The notes beneath the pieces are model-generated. The model saw only the letters and a list, made by a program, of their open reading frames with translations, was not told where the DNA came from and searched no databases. Below, piece after piece: positions 21,610 through 30,564 of a DNA stretch of 64,000 nucleotides (within the stretch, counting starts at the first letter, position 1; the number at the start of each line of letters is the position of its first letter). Source of the stretch: Bacillus sp. Marseille-Q3570. GTDB lineage: Bacteria > Bacillota > Bacilli > Bacillales > Fictibacillaceae. The position numbers and the translations under genes are program-made. Location: contig NZ_CAMGYZ010000004.1 in NCBI RefSeq assembly GCF_946151055.1, positions 248,001-312,000 of the forward strand. The letters are read 5' to 3'.

Positions 21610-23961
21610 TTATCCAACTTCCATTTCCAGTTCTTCTATCCGTTTTTCAAGGTATTTTGTATCTTTTTGCGCATGGAAGGTTTCTGATTTTTCGACAATG
21701 ACGGCTGTATTATACTCAGGGATCCCTGCGTATTGCTCATAAACCCCTTTTGGAATGAGGACATTTCCTTCAGGCCAATGCACCTGGATGTTGCCGGGTT
21801 TCACATCGACAAATCGAGCTTTCCCATGGAATAATCCATGTTTGTTATAAACAACGATTGCATCCCCCTGCTCGATTCCGTATTTTTTTCCGTCTTCTTC
21901 ATTCATCAAAACATCATAACGTTCCGCCTGATTGAACGGGTCCTGATCGGAATAGATCATGGAATTGAATTGCTTGCCTCGTCGCGTGGTCACATAAAAG
22001 TGTCCTTCAGCTTTGCGGAGCTCTGGAAGTTCCATCGCGATCAGATTACCTTTCCTATCAGATGTCGGGCATACACCATCTTCACAAAGCCAGGCTCCGC
22101 CCCATTGGAATACATCACCTTTCTCTTTCAATTGCTGGATTCCATCATAATTCGGAGCCGCTTCAGCAATTTCTTCACGGATTTCCTGCGCATCGTTAAA
22201 ATCAATAAGGTGTGCTCGTTCAGGGCTTACGCGCTTTGCCAAATCCACGTAGATTTCCCACTCGGAGCGCGCTTCTTCTATTCGAGGACCTTTGATTTCC
22301 GGTGAAAAGTATACCATTCGTTCCGTAGAAGTCGAAGTTCCTCCTCCAGGTTGCTCATATCGGGTCATTGCTGGTAGTACGATCACTGCTTCTTTCGCAT
22401 CAACAAAGGTGGATGTATTGAAAATGATATCCTGATGTACACGTATATCAACGCTTTCCAGGCACTGCTTGACAAAATCAGGGTTCGGCATCGTCTCGAG
22501 GAAATTCCCCCCTGACATGTAGTAAAGCTTCAATTTTCGTTCATGCTCTTCTGGAAGCAAAGCATTTTCAAGGGAAACACCGACAATATCACCCTGCCAT
22601 CTTGGTATATCGAATCCCCATACCTTTTCAACACGCTCAACGTTTTGATCAGTGAATCCGCCTCCTGGTAGAACGAAAGGATCAGCACCCATCTCTCCAG
22701 AACCCTGGACTCCGGAATGCCCGCGAATCGGCATGACACCGCAATGTTCTCTTCCTAAAAATCCTTGTAAAAGTGCAAGGTTGGCAACTTGCGACACATT
22801 ATCCGTGCCGAAGCGATGCTGTGTCAAGCCCATCGACCAGACGAATACAGCAGAATCTGATTTTGCTAATACGATTGCAAGCTCTTCGATTCGTTCTTTT
22901 GATAGTCCGGACGATTTTTCAAGGGTCTCCCAATCATAGGACTGGACTTTTTCTTTCAGTTCATCAAGGCCATTGACATGCTCCCGTATGAAATCATGGT
23001 TGATTGCAGAGCCTGGTGCTTTCTCTTCCATCTCGAACCAGTGCTTCATGATCCCATGCATGAAGGCAATGTCACCGCCAATATTAACCTGGTAAACGTC
23101 ATCCGCAATTTTTGTACCAAATAAAGCTGACTCAGCAATCGAAGGAATCCAATATTTCTCCATGGATGGTTCGTAGTAAGGGTTGATGATGATGATTTTC
23201 GTCCCTCTGCGTTTCGCTGCGTACATATATTTTGTTGAAACTGGCTGGTTATTAGCTGCAACAGAACCCCAGAACACAAGGACATCGGTTCCGATCCAAT
23301 CTTTATAATTACAGCTGGAAGCGCCGATCCCTAGTGACCTGGTCAATGCAGTTTTTGAAGGTGAGTGACAGATTCGTGAGGCATTATCGATGTTATTCGT
23401 ACCTAAGAAACGTGCAACCTTCGCTGCCGTGTAATACGATTCATTCGTTATACCACGTGATGTCAAATAGAATCCGTACTGTTTCGGGTCAAGTTTCTTC
23501 ATTTTCTCTGCCACCAGGTCAAGAGCGTCATCCCAGGAAAGGCGGCTGAACTTCTTTTCACCCGGCTTTCGAATCAATGGATAGGGAATCCTTCCTAGTT
23601 TCCGTAATTCTGTACTACTCTTTTTCCTTAGCTCATCAACATCTGCGTGGATGACTTCAGGCTTCATCTCAGGCATCGTATTCAATCGTAAAACATTCAA
23701 CCTTGTCGTACACAAATGTGGTCCTTGTAACGTTTGGTCCTGTAAACCGGCAACTCCAAGGGCGCAGCCATCGCAAACGCCTTGAGTCAAAATTCGTGTT
23801 GCATAAGGAAGATTGTCTTTGTTTTCCCATGCAACTTTTACCGTATCCCGTATGTGATGCGGCTTTATTTTACCCAATCCGAATGGAACTTTGCTCACCC
23901 ATAAGGATGGGTCGGGATTCTTTTTCAGTTTCATCGGACCAGTGTGTTTCGTCTTCCCCAT
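21610..23961 (-). CDS. FdhF/YdeP-type molybdopterin oxidoreductase
   Basis: This 783-residue cytoplasmic enzyme of the DMSO-reductase superfamily belongs to the YdeP-like 'alpha subunit' clade related to formate dehydrogenase H. N-terminal cysteines are CDGC (63, 66) and Cys84. The molybdenum-ligand position, Sec140 in E. coli FdhH (VUHGPS), is Cys198 here (RICHSPSKTALTRSLG), so this is a Cys form. Cofactor segments include VFWGSVAANNQPVSTKYMYA and MRGHSGVQGSGEMGADP-like GHSGVQGSGEMG. The substrate is unproven; E. coli YdeP affects acid resistance. GGAAGGTG precedes the ATG. It is monocistronic, with no adjacent FdhD seen. Confidence 0.88.
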   Translation of the reverse strand: MGKTKHTGPMKLKKNPDPSLWVSKVPFGLGKIKPHHIRDTVKVAWENKDNLPYATRILTQGVCDGCALGVAGLQDQTLQGPHLCTTRLNVLRLNTMPEMKPEVIHADVDELRKKSSTELRKLGRIPYPLIRKPGEKKFSRLSWDDALDLVAEKMKKLDPKQYGFYLTSRGITNESYYTAAKVARFLGTNNIDNASRICHSPSKTALTRSLGIGASSCNYKDWIGTDVLVFWGSVAANNQPVSTKYMYAAKRRGTKIIIINPYYEPSMEKYWIPSIAESALFGTKIADDVYQVNIGGDIAFMHGIMKHWFEMEEKAPGSAINHDFIREHVNGLDELKEKVQSYDWETLEKSSGLSKERIEELAIVLAKSDSAVFVWSMGLTQHRFGTDNVSQVANLALLQGFLGREHCGVMPIRGHSGVQGSGEMGADPFVLPGGGFTDQNVERVEKVWGFDIPRWQGDIVGVSLENALLPEEHERKLKLYYMSGGNFLETMPNPDFVKQCLESVDIRVHQDIIFNTSTFVDAKEAVIVLPAMTRYEQPGGGTSTSTERMVYFSPEIKGPRIEEARSEWEIYVDLAKRVSPERAHLIDFNDAQEIREEIAEAAPNYDGIQQLKEKGDVFQWGGAWLCEDGVCPTSDRKGNLIAMELPELRKAEGHFYVTTRRGKQFNSMIYSDQDPFNQAERYDVLMNEEDGKKYGIEQGDAIVVYNKHGLFHGKARFVDVKPGNIQVHWPEGNVLIPKGVYEQYAGIPEYNTAVIVEKSETFHAQKDTKYLEKRIEELEMEVG

Positions 23962-24185
23962 TTAATTTCACCTTCCCCAATCACCCAAAGATGACCAATT
24001 TTATAGTTTAATAGTATTATGAAAGCGGATTCAATTCAACATTGTCACACTGTTATTCAGTTATCGCTTGTTTATCGTATCAGATTCTCGGAGAAAATTG
24101 TCAGTATATGTCCTTTCTTATAAAAGGAGTTCGGTTCAATACTGTTGAAATTAGTTATCAGATTACATAAAAGGAGTCGCTAAGA

Positions 24186-25661
24186 ATGAGGGAAAGTTAT
24201 AAACTGCGCAATGAGGATTGGTTGGAACGTGCCACGATCCTTGAAATCCAAAAAGTGATGAACAATGGTGAGCTGTCTTCATTGCAGCTTGTAAGCCGTT
24301 GTCTGGAATATATCGCAAAAAACAACCATGCCTCGGCGAATTTAGATGCTGTACTTGAAGTGAATCCAGAGGCATTGCAAATTGCGGAAGCTCTGGATGC
24401 AGAACGGAAACTGAAAGGGATGAGAGGTCTTCTGCACGGGATCCCAGTCCTTTTAAAAGATAATATCGGTACAGCAGACTTGATGCATACGAGCGCCGGA
24501 TCACTTGCACTCGCGGACCACTATGCTGAAGAAGATGCGACAGTCGCACTGAAACTCCGTAAAGCCGGTGCTGTCATTTTAGGTAAAGCGAATATGACAG
24601 AGTGGGCGAATTTCATGAGCATGTCGATGAAAAATGGGTACAGCTCCAGAGGTGGGCAAGTACTCAATCCGTATGGAAGTCATTTTGATGTCGGGGGTTC
24701 AAGCTCCGGCTCGGCGGTTGCCGTATCGGCACATTTCTCTACACTTGCCATCGGTACTGAAACTTCCGGCTCAATCCTAAGCCCTGCAAGTCAGAACAAT
24801 GTTGTCGGGATCAAGCCGACAGTGGGACTTATCAGCCGTGCTGGGATCATCCCGTTGTCACACAGTCAAGATACTGCTGGACCGATTGCGCGTTCTGTAA
24901 CTGATGCAGTAATCTTGTTAGGGGCATTGACAGGGCAGGATCAAAAAGATAGAATCACCCAAACAAGCATCGAGCGGGGCTATCGCGACTACACCTCTTT
25001 TTTGAATGCAAATGCGCTTCATGGCGCAAGAATCGGTGTAGCCCGCACCCTTTATATCGATATTCTCCCTGAACCGCAACGGAAGGTGATGGACAAAGCG
25101 ATCGAGGATATTCGGGATGCGGGCGCCACGATCGTTGAACTTGAATCGATTTCTCCGATGGAGTCTGATCAAACGTGGGATTACAACGTCCTAAGGTATG
25201 AATTCAAATCTGATCTGAATGCGTATTTGAGTAAATTGCCGTCCACCTCTCCAGTCCACTCTTTATCAGATGTGATCCGGTTTAATGAGGAGAATCAGGA
25301 TCGTGCATTGAAATATGGCCAAGATATCCTGATTGAATCAGATAAGACATCAGGTACATTGACAGAACCAGAATATATTGAAAGTCGATTGCGTGACCTG
25401 CAGCTTTCCCGGACAAGGGGAATCGATGTGGTAATGGCGGAGCATCAACTGGATGCCCTCCTTTTTCCTAACTCAAATGGTGCAGGGGTCTCCGCTAAGG
25501 CAGGTTACCCATCCATCGCTGTACCTGGAGGCTTTACAGAAGAGGGGCAGCCTGTAGGAGTAGTATTCTCTGGCCTTGCATACAGTGAACCTTCCTTGAT
25601 TGGTCTGGCATATGCGTATGAACAAGCGACGAAACATCGTAAGCCGCCGGAGTTGACGTGA
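24186..25661 (+). CDS. amidase (amidase-signature family)
   Basis: This is a 491-residue Ser-cisSer-Lys hydrolase. The catalytic residues line up as Lys91 (PVLLKDNIG), Ser172 in VGGSSSGSAVAVS and nucleophile Ser196 in GTETSGSILSPAS. A GIKPTVGLISRAGIIPLSHS segment follows, as in plant-type and Bacillus amidases. It hydrolyses a carboxamide of unknown identity; it is not GatA, since gatC and gatB are absent. No signal peptide is seen. AAAAGGAG lies nine bases before the ATG. It is monocistronic, divergent from the molybdo-enzyme. Confidence 0.92.
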   Translation: MRESYKLRNEDWLERATILEIQKVMNNGELSSLQLVSRCLEYIAKNNHASANLDAVLEVNPEALQIAEALDAERKLKGMRGLLHGIPVLLKDNIGTADLMHTSAGSLALADHYAEEDATVALKLRKAGAVILGKANMTEWANFMSMSMKNGYSSRGGQVLNPYGSHFDVGGSSSGSAVAVSAHFSTLAIGTETSGSILSPASQNNVVGIKPTVGLISRAGIIPLSHSQDTAGPIARSVTDAVILLGALTGQDQKDRITQTSIERGYRDYTSFLNANALHGARIGVARTLYIDILPEPQRKVMDKAIEDIRDAGATIVELESISPMESDQTWDYNVLRYEFKSDLNAYLSKLPSTSPVHSLSDVIRFNEENQDRALKYGQDILIESDKTSGTLTEPEYIESRLRDLQLSRTRGIDVVMAEHQLDALLFPNSNGAGVSAKAGYPSIAVPGGFTEEGQPVGVVFSGLAYSEPSLIGLAYAYEQATKHRKPPELT

Positions 25662-25696
25662 GGAGACCTTTTTTTTCGAGTCTCCTCGTTTTTTGG
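25660..25696 (+). terminator. terminator of the amidase gene
   Basis: GAGGAGAC (25660-25667) and GTCTCCTC (25680-25687) enclose a T-rich loop and are followed by GTTTTTTGG. It overlaps the stop codon. Confidence 0.85.
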
Positions 25697-25705
25697 AGGT
25701 TCACT

Positions 25706-26404
25706 TCATAGCACTTCAATCGGATCATCAATATTGATTGTGCCGGTCTTTTTTACGGATGCATAAACACCGAAGATCTGTTTGTTTTCTTTGACGACGG
25801 TCTTTAGAACGTTCGTATCGACTTCCTGGGTTTTGGAGTCAACATTTACGTAAGCACAGCGTTCACAGCCTTTTTCAACATGCAGGATTACATCATTTAT
25901 CTTGATGTCTTTGCCGATCCAAGATTCTTCTGCAAAAGGTTTTGCCTCCCCAAAATCCATTACCAGATTCGGGCGGAAACGCAGCATATCCATTTCCTCC
26001 CGATTACATAACTTTTTCAGTTCTTTCAACGATTCTTTGCTCGTAAGCAATAACGGCGAATCCCAATATGAGGGCCCTGTGCTGTCCGGATCAGTATGTA
26101 CCAAAGAGATACTCATCCCTGCTTTATCCTCAAGATCCTTTTGTACATTCATGTCATCTTGCTCAAAACGCTGGCCATCTTTTATGAATACGAGTGTGCC
26201 CTCTTCTTCTAGTTTCACATCGTAATCCAATAGGAATGGTGAATCCGGGATTGTGAGATGGTTTCCTGGCTTATCACTCTTTTCCCATGCGAATACCCTG
26301 TCCCCTCCCACCCCATATTCATGGACTCGGACTGCTGATAAAAATTCACCTTGCATGGATTTTACGGGATAACGGATCAAATCTGTCACTGTACCTGCAT
26401 GCAT
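25706..26404 (-). CDS. MOSC-domain protein with N-terminal beta-barrel
   Basis: This 232-residue protein combines the MOSC_N barrel (VTDLIRYPVKSMQGE at residues 5-19, VGGDRVFAW) with a MOSC domain ending in the conserved cysteine segment KGCERCAYVNVD. It is related to mARC and YcbX molybdenum-sulfurase-C-terminal proteins that carry Moco and reduce N-hydroxylated compounds. The protein lacks the ferredoxin domain of YcbX, so a partner reductase is needed. GGGAGG lies nine bases upstream of the ATG. It could draw on the same Moco supply as the molybdo-enzyme at 21610. Confidence 0.88.
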   Translation of the reverse strand: MHAGTVTDLIRYPVKSMQGEFLSAVRVHEYGVGGDRVFAWEKSDKPGNHLTIPDSPFLLDYDVKLEEEGTLVFIKDGQRFEQDDMNVQKDLEDKAGMSISLVHTDPDSTGPSYWDSPLLLTSKESLKELKKLCNREEMDMLRFRPNLVMDFGEAKPFAEESWIGKDIKINDVILHVEKGCERCAYVNVDSKTQEVDTNVLKTVVKENKQIFGVYASVKKTGTINIDDPIEVL

Positions 26405-26473
26405 AATGAATGACCTCCCATTTTTTCTTTATTGTTTACTATACTGAACAACTTTACGAATTCCTTCAATATT

Positions 26474-26512
26474 GAAAAAAGGACCGCCTCATTCGAAAGA
26501 GGTGATCCTCGT
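26474..26512 (-). terminator. terminator of the YczE-like gene
   Basis: AGGACCGCCTC pairs with GAGGTGATCCT around TTCGAAA-type loop bases; the minus strand continues TTTTTTC. Confidence 0.85.
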
Positions 26513-26514
26513 AA

Positions 26515-27126
26515 TTACGATTGCAACCGTTGCTGGAATTTTTGGACGGGTGGTGCGAACAATTGGACAAGTGGGCCGATCGTGAATGTGACGATCAATG
26601 TCCCAAACCCTATCGGCCCGCTGAAAAGAAATGCGACTACAAGGGCAGACAATTCCCCGATCGTTTTTGCAACACCCATACTGACACCCAATCGTTTCTG
26701 GATGGCTAACATGAGTTTATCAATCGGGATAAGAGGAAATTTCGCTTGCAAATAAACTGAAATTCCAAAAGCTATGATGACCATCCCGACAGCAAATATA
26801 ATGATTTGTTGAACCAATCCACTCGTATTGAATTGATCAAAAACCACGAGCAGCCAACTGTCAATGAATACTCCTGCTAAAAAGATCGTAATGACAGCAA
26901 GAACGTCAGGACGTGCCCGTAAAAGGATTGCATTCAATATGATCAACACGACGCCTACAATGAACACCCAGCTTCCGACGGTCAAACCAATCGTTTTCGA
27001 GAGACCGACATTGAGCGCATCCCAGGCACCTGTTCCTAATTCGGCTTTTATCGTTAAACTGACCCCAAGTGATATCAAACTTAGTCCAAGCACAAAACTT
27101 ATCAGACGTATGATGAATGATTTCAT
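26515..27126 (-). CDS. YczE/YyaS/YitT-family membrane protein
   Basis: This 203-residue protein has five or six membrane helices. The conserved stretch KAELGTGAWDALNVGLSK, then TVGSWVFIVGVVLIILNA and PLIPIDKLMLAIQKRLGVS match B. subtilis YczE and YyaS, of unknown function (YczE is needed for efficient bacillaene/surfactin-type production in some strains). The ATG at 27126 follows GGGGGAG by five bases. It is monocistronic. Confidence 0.88.
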   Translation of the reverse strand: MKSFIIRLISFVLGLSLISLGVSLTIKAELGTGAWDALNVGLSKTIGLTVGSWVFIVGVVLIILNAILLRARPDVLAVITIFLAGVFIDSWLLVVFDQFNTSGLVQQIIIFAVGMVIIAFGISVYLQAKFPLIPIDKLMLAIQKRLGVSMGVAKTIGELSALVVAFLFSGPIGFGTLIVTFTIGPLVQLFAPPVQKFQQRLQS

Positions 27127-27188
27127 GATGTCTCCCCCAACTTGAAAATTCATTTATCCATCATACCACGTTTGGCTTGAAGAAGGAA

Positions 27189-27695
27189 TCACACTATTGC
27201 ATTCCTCAATCTGATCATCGAAAAGCTTAACGTGGACCTCGGAATTTCATTTCGTACCGATTTCAAGGTCGGTAGACACCGTAGTTCGATCCCTTCTTTT
27301 TCAAGCAGCAGAGGTAACCCTTCCAGTCTTTTGACAGAGGTAGGAACCACCGTTGAACGGGAGGTGTAATAACCTGCGTTACGATCAAAACACTTAAACG
27401 ATTTCCCATTAAACATATATTGATAGAGAACCGCGCTCTTCCACCGCTCCACCCAACCTTTTTCAATTACGATGACCATCCTTGTATCCACTTTGTACGC
27501 CTGGATATCTTCATTGGTGGTGTGGGCGTTTTTCCAAAATGCGATTCTCGGACAGTTTCTCGGGAACAAATAGAGCGGACTGTGCGCTTTGTCAATCGCC
27601 CAAACATAAGGGGGCTCCTCCAGAAAGGAAGGTGATTTTCGCGGATGGAACTCTTTGATTTGCCCTTCTTCACTAAAGTGATAATATTCGCTCAA
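27189..27695 (-). CDS. DUF6886-type protein
   Basis: This 168-residue cytoplasmic protein reads YYHFSEEGQIKEFHPR, PPYVWAIDKAHSPLYLFPRN and CPRIAFWKNAHTT. 'HFSEE..I..F.PR....PPYVWAID..HSPLY.FPR.CPR' is the pattern of a widespread uncharacterised family that I associate with DUF6886. Its start overlaps the stop... of the upstream phosphatase by four bases (ATGA at 27692-27695), so the two are translationally coupled. Function is unknown. Confidence 0.75.
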   Translation of the reverse strand: MSEYYHFSEEGQIKEFHPRKSPSFLEEPPYVWAIDKAHSPLYLFPRNCPRIAFWKNAHTTNEDIQAYKVDTRMVIVIEKGWVERWKSAVLYQYMFNGKSFKCFDRNAGYYTSRSTVVPTSVKRLEGLPLLLEKEGIELRCLPTLKSVRNEIPRSTLSFSMIRLRNAIV

Positions 27696-28282
27696 GCTTC
27701 TCTTTCCTCAATCGTCGAAAGATGTTCAGAACAATTGAGAAGCTGAATTTCCCAATTTTCATCTGCAAACTTGAAAATCGATACGGATGTATTACCAAAA
27801 CGGCATCTTTCAAAATCATTTTTCAAGTGCGTGAACAAATGATTGAGCAGAGCGCCATGGCTGACCACGATGATTCGGTCGACAGGATGTTTATGTTGCA
27901 CCTCTTCTATGAAGGACTGAATTCTTGCAACTATGCTTTCTTCTTTTTCAAATTTCAGGTCAAGATCCTTCCAGTTCTCACCCCAACGTTCAATCCGCTC
28001 CTCCTCATTCGTGCCTTCCATTTCTCCCCAATGCAGTTCCCGGAGTCTTTCATCTGTTTGCACTGGAAGGCTCAGAACTTCCCCGACTGCTTCTGCTGTC
28101 GTTTTTGCACGGCTCAGGTCACTCGAATAGATCGTATCCCATTCTTCTCCTTCAAACCGCCGCCCCAATGCTTTCGCTTGTAGTATTCCTTCTTCATTAA
28201 GAGGAATATCCGATTGCCCTTGAGCTCTTGCTTCTAGATTCCAATTCGTAACCCCATGTCTGATGAATGCGATTGTTGTCAT
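27692..28282 (-). CDS. histidine phosphatase (phosphoglycerate mutase-like)
   Basis: This is a 196-residue member of the branch-1 histidine phosphatases. The catalytic RHG is in AFIRHGVTNWN (His9), the second arginine is in YSSDLSRAKTTAEA, the acid Glu is in LRELHWGEMEG, and the second His is in VVSHGALLNHL. The substrate is unknown; related Bacillus enzymes act on small phosphomonoesters. The ATG at 28282 follows GGGAGGG by six bases. It is followed by the DUF6886 gene with a four-base overlap. An array of 52-bp hairpin repeats lies about 90 bp upstream. Confidence 0.9.
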   Translation of the reverse strand: MTTIAFIRHGVTNWNLEARAQGQSDIPLNEEGILQAKALGRRFEGEEWDTIYSSDLSRAKTTAEAVGEVLSLPVQTDERLRELHWGEMEGTNEEERIERWGENWKDLDLKFEKEESIVARIQSFIEEVQHKHPVDRIIVVSHGALLNHLFTHLKNDFERCRFGNTSVSIFKFADENWEIQLLNCSEHLSTIEEREA

Positions 28283-28370
28283 ATTGAACCCTCCCTGAAA
28301 AATTAGCAGAATCGTTATATTCTCTATGGAATAGCAAATCCCTTTTATTTTAAAGGCTGTTTTCGCAAAG

Positions 28371-28562
28371 CTGTCCGAACTTGATCCATCTTCGGACACT
28401 GTTTCACTTTTTGCTCCTTTTCCTGTCCGAACTTAACCCGACTTCGGACAACTTTTCACCTTTTTTCCCTCTACCTGTCCGAACTTGACTCAGCTTCAGA
28501 CAGCCTTTCTCTTTCTACTCCTCTTCCTGTCCGAACTTCCCGTGGCTTTCTCTCTCACAAAA
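28371..28562 (+). repeat. repeat D array 1: 52-bp tandem hairpin units
   Basis: Units begin CTGTCCGAACTT at 28371, 28423, 28475 and 28527, an exact 52-bp period. Each full unit has CTGTCCGAA, about ten bases, TTCGGACA or TTCAGACAG, then a pyrimidine-rich spacer. The last unit is partial. It fills the gap 28283-28598; no gene is present there. Confidence 0.9.
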
Positions 28563-28602
28563 CCAAAAAGAAAAAACCTGCGAATACCGAGGTTCTTTCT
28601 AG
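28563..28602 (-). terminator. terminator of the diguanylate cyclase gene
   Basis: AGAACCTCGG and the AGGTT arm (minus strand) form a stem followed by TTTTTTCTTTTTGG, adjoining the stop codon at 28599. Confidence 0.7.
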
Positions 28603-29672
28603 CCTGTCTTCACTTGATTTTTACCATTTCGTTTTGCAGAGTACAAGAGTTTGTCCGCTTTTTCAAAAAACGCTTCTTTTCCCATGCCTGTTTCGTATTC
28701 GTTAACCCCTATGCTGACAGTCACCCTTGAGCCTTCCAATACACGGAAAGAAATACCTTCGATTTTACGTCGGATCCCTTCAATCAATATGATCGTTCTT
28801 TCCATCGGTTTTCCGACAAAAAGTACGATGAATTCCTCTCCACCATAACGTGCAGCAAAATCATCACTGGTGATCTCCTTCTGAATCAATTCTGCGATTT
28901 GTTTCAACACCTCATCACCAGCACGATGTCCATAGGTGTCATTGACTTGTTTGAAATTGTCGAGGTCGAAGATTGCCATCTGGATTGAAAAATGATACTG
29001 CGAATGGTGCGCAAGCAGTTCGTTTAAGTATTGATGGAATGAGATCTGGTTATACATTCCGGTTAAGGAATCGGTTTTCGACAGCTTTTCCATCAGTGTA
29101 TTTTTCACAAGCAGATCCTGTTGGTCTTCTATTGACTGCCGATAATGTTCTGTCAACTCTAATCCTCTTTCAGTGATTCCGATAACGGCAAGGGCTGCAA
29201 TCGATAGCATCGCCAGTAATGTGAAATGTTCGATGACGCCGATACTACTCCTCAACATAGGGTCGATGACCGAAAGTATAGAATAGCTGACAATGGTCAA
29301 CACAGTCGTGTATATGATGATCTTCTTCTTGAAATAAGCGCCAGAAGTAAGAATAGGTAAAAACAAAGCCGCTTTCACTATGATCAAGTCGGGCCGGCTG
29401 TAGATGAAATTAAGTGCAATCAAAAGTCCGGCTGTGATGACGATAAAATCTCTTACAGGATTGTCCAACCGGACTGCAACCTCTGAACCTATGACAATTA
29501 AAGCACCGATTACGCCTGGAATGGCTACGAAATAGATCAGGTACTCTCCTAATGGAGCATCGGTGAAGTTATAATTGATGAGCTTGATGATGATCGCCAA
29601 AAAAATGATCAACCAGTAGACATTGAGAATTTTCCGATTCAATTTTCGAGTATCAAGTTCCACCCGGTTCAT
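28599..29672 (-). CDS. membrane diguanylate cyclase (DgcK-like)
   Basis: This 357-residue protein has six N-terminal membrane helices (about residues 17-165, resembling a 5TMR-LYT sensor) and a C-terminal GGDEF domain with GGEEF at 277-281 and FDLDNFKQVNDTYGHRAGDE. It should make c-di-GMP from two GTP. The length and layout match B. subtilis DgcK (359 residues). The allosteric I-site RxxD is absent: the equivalent positions 268-271 read TSDD, so product inhibition by that route is not expected. GGGGTGG precedes the ATG. Confidence 0.92.
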   Translation of the reverse strand: MNRVELDTRKLNRKILNVYWLIIFLAIIIKLINYNFTDAPLGEYLIYFVAIPGVIGALIVIGSEVAVRLDNPVRDFIVITAGLLIALNFIYSRPDLIIVKAALFLPILTSGAYFKKKIIIYTTVLTIVSYSILSVIDPMLRSSIGVIEHFTLLAMLSIAALAVIGITERGLELTEHYRQSIEDQQDLLVKNTLMEKLSKTDSLTGMYNQISFHQYLNELLAHHSQYHFSIQMAIFDLDNFKQVNDTYGHRAGDEVLKQIAELIQKEITSDDFAARYGGEEFIVLFVGKPMERTIILIEGIRRKIEGISFRVLEGSRVTVSIGVNEYETGMGKEAFFEKADKLLYSAKRNGKNQVKTG

Positions 29673-29824
29673 AGGCCACCCCGCTTTGAGTAAAAGGCTC
29701 TGTTATACTTTCAAATCTAAAATCCTCCAGGCGATCAAAACAAGCCTCCTAGCTTGCTTCTCACTGCGAGCTCTCACTTGGCCCGCTATCCTCCAGAAGT
29801 GCCTCGATTTTTGGTTGAGATTAG

Positions 29825-29885
29825 CGTAAATCACTCCCTTTCGGCAAGCGAAGCGCAGGGAGTGTCACGAATTTCTTTTAATGAA
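29825..29885 (-). repeat. repeat C, short copy
   Basis: GTAAATCACTCCCTTTCGGC, AAGCG and AGCGCAGGGAGTGTCACGAA resemble the two ends of repeat C brought together, giving the small palindrome CACTCCCT/AGGGAGTG. The rest of 29673-29910 holds no gene. Confidence 0.6.
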
Positions 29886-29910
29886 CATCCAACTTAAAAT
29901 TCAACAAAAC

Positions 29911-30453
29911 CTAGTAATAAGGTGAGATCAGGATATAGACCAATACTCCTGTCAAGCTGACATAAAGCCATAAAGGCATTGTCCACCTTGCAATTTTACG
30001 GTGTTTTTCAACTTGCATGGTCAGACCACGGACCAGGGACAATAATGCTAATGGAACGATAACTGCTGCTAAAATGATGTGTGTGATCAAAATGAAATAG
30101 TAGATGTATTTTAATGGTCCTTCTCCACCATATGACGTTGATTCAGCTAAGTAATGATACGAAACGTAAGAGATTAAAAACAATGTTGTCGATGTGAATG
30201 CGGCAAATATGAAGCGGCGGTGCAGTTTGATGTTTTTACGCAGGATGAACCAAAGCGCTGCCAGCAAAAACACAAATGTAAAACTATTGAAAATCGCATT
30301 CAATAGTGGCAATACTGTGATGTCAAAGCCCGTTTCCCCCTCATACTCAGGTAAAAAGAAAAGGACGACGACCAATGCATTTATTAAAATCGATAGGAAT
30401 ACGACAAGTCCCGTGTAGCTTTTCTTACTTGTAGCAGATGAATTCTGATTCAT
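29911..30453 (-). CDS. DUF420 membrane protein (YozB-like)
   Basis: This 180-residue protein has five membrane helices. Histidines conserved in DUF420 are seen in KNIKLHRRFIFAA, VSYHYLAEST, LITHIILAAVI and QVEKHRKIARWTMPLW. In Bacillus these proteins are linked to cytochrome oxidase assembly regions; here the gene stands alone and no oxidase gene is near. The ATG at 30453 follows AGGAGAG by five bases. Confidence 0.88.
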   Translation of the reverse strand: MNQNSSATSKKSYTGLVVFLSILINALVVVLFFLPEYEGETGFDITVLPLLNAIFNSFTFVFLLAALWFILRKNIKLHRRFIFAAFTSTTLFLISYVSYHYLAESTSYGGEGPLKYIYYFILITHIILAAVIVPLALLSLVRGLTMQVEKHRKIARWTMPLWLYVSLTGVLVYILISPYY

Positions 30454-30564
30454 GGTTTCTCTCCTATTCACAAAAGTTCTCCTTCAAGAATAAAAGATGC
30501 GTGAGCTGCGAGGCAACTTTTTGTCCATGAATACACAAAAGATTCAAATCTCACACAATGAAAT

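Noticed and set aside
24186-25661. Annotation as GatA, Glu-tRNA(Gln) amidotransferase subunit A
   Set aside because: gatC and gatB are absent from the neighbourhood, and the substrate-binding segment follows the general amidase branch.
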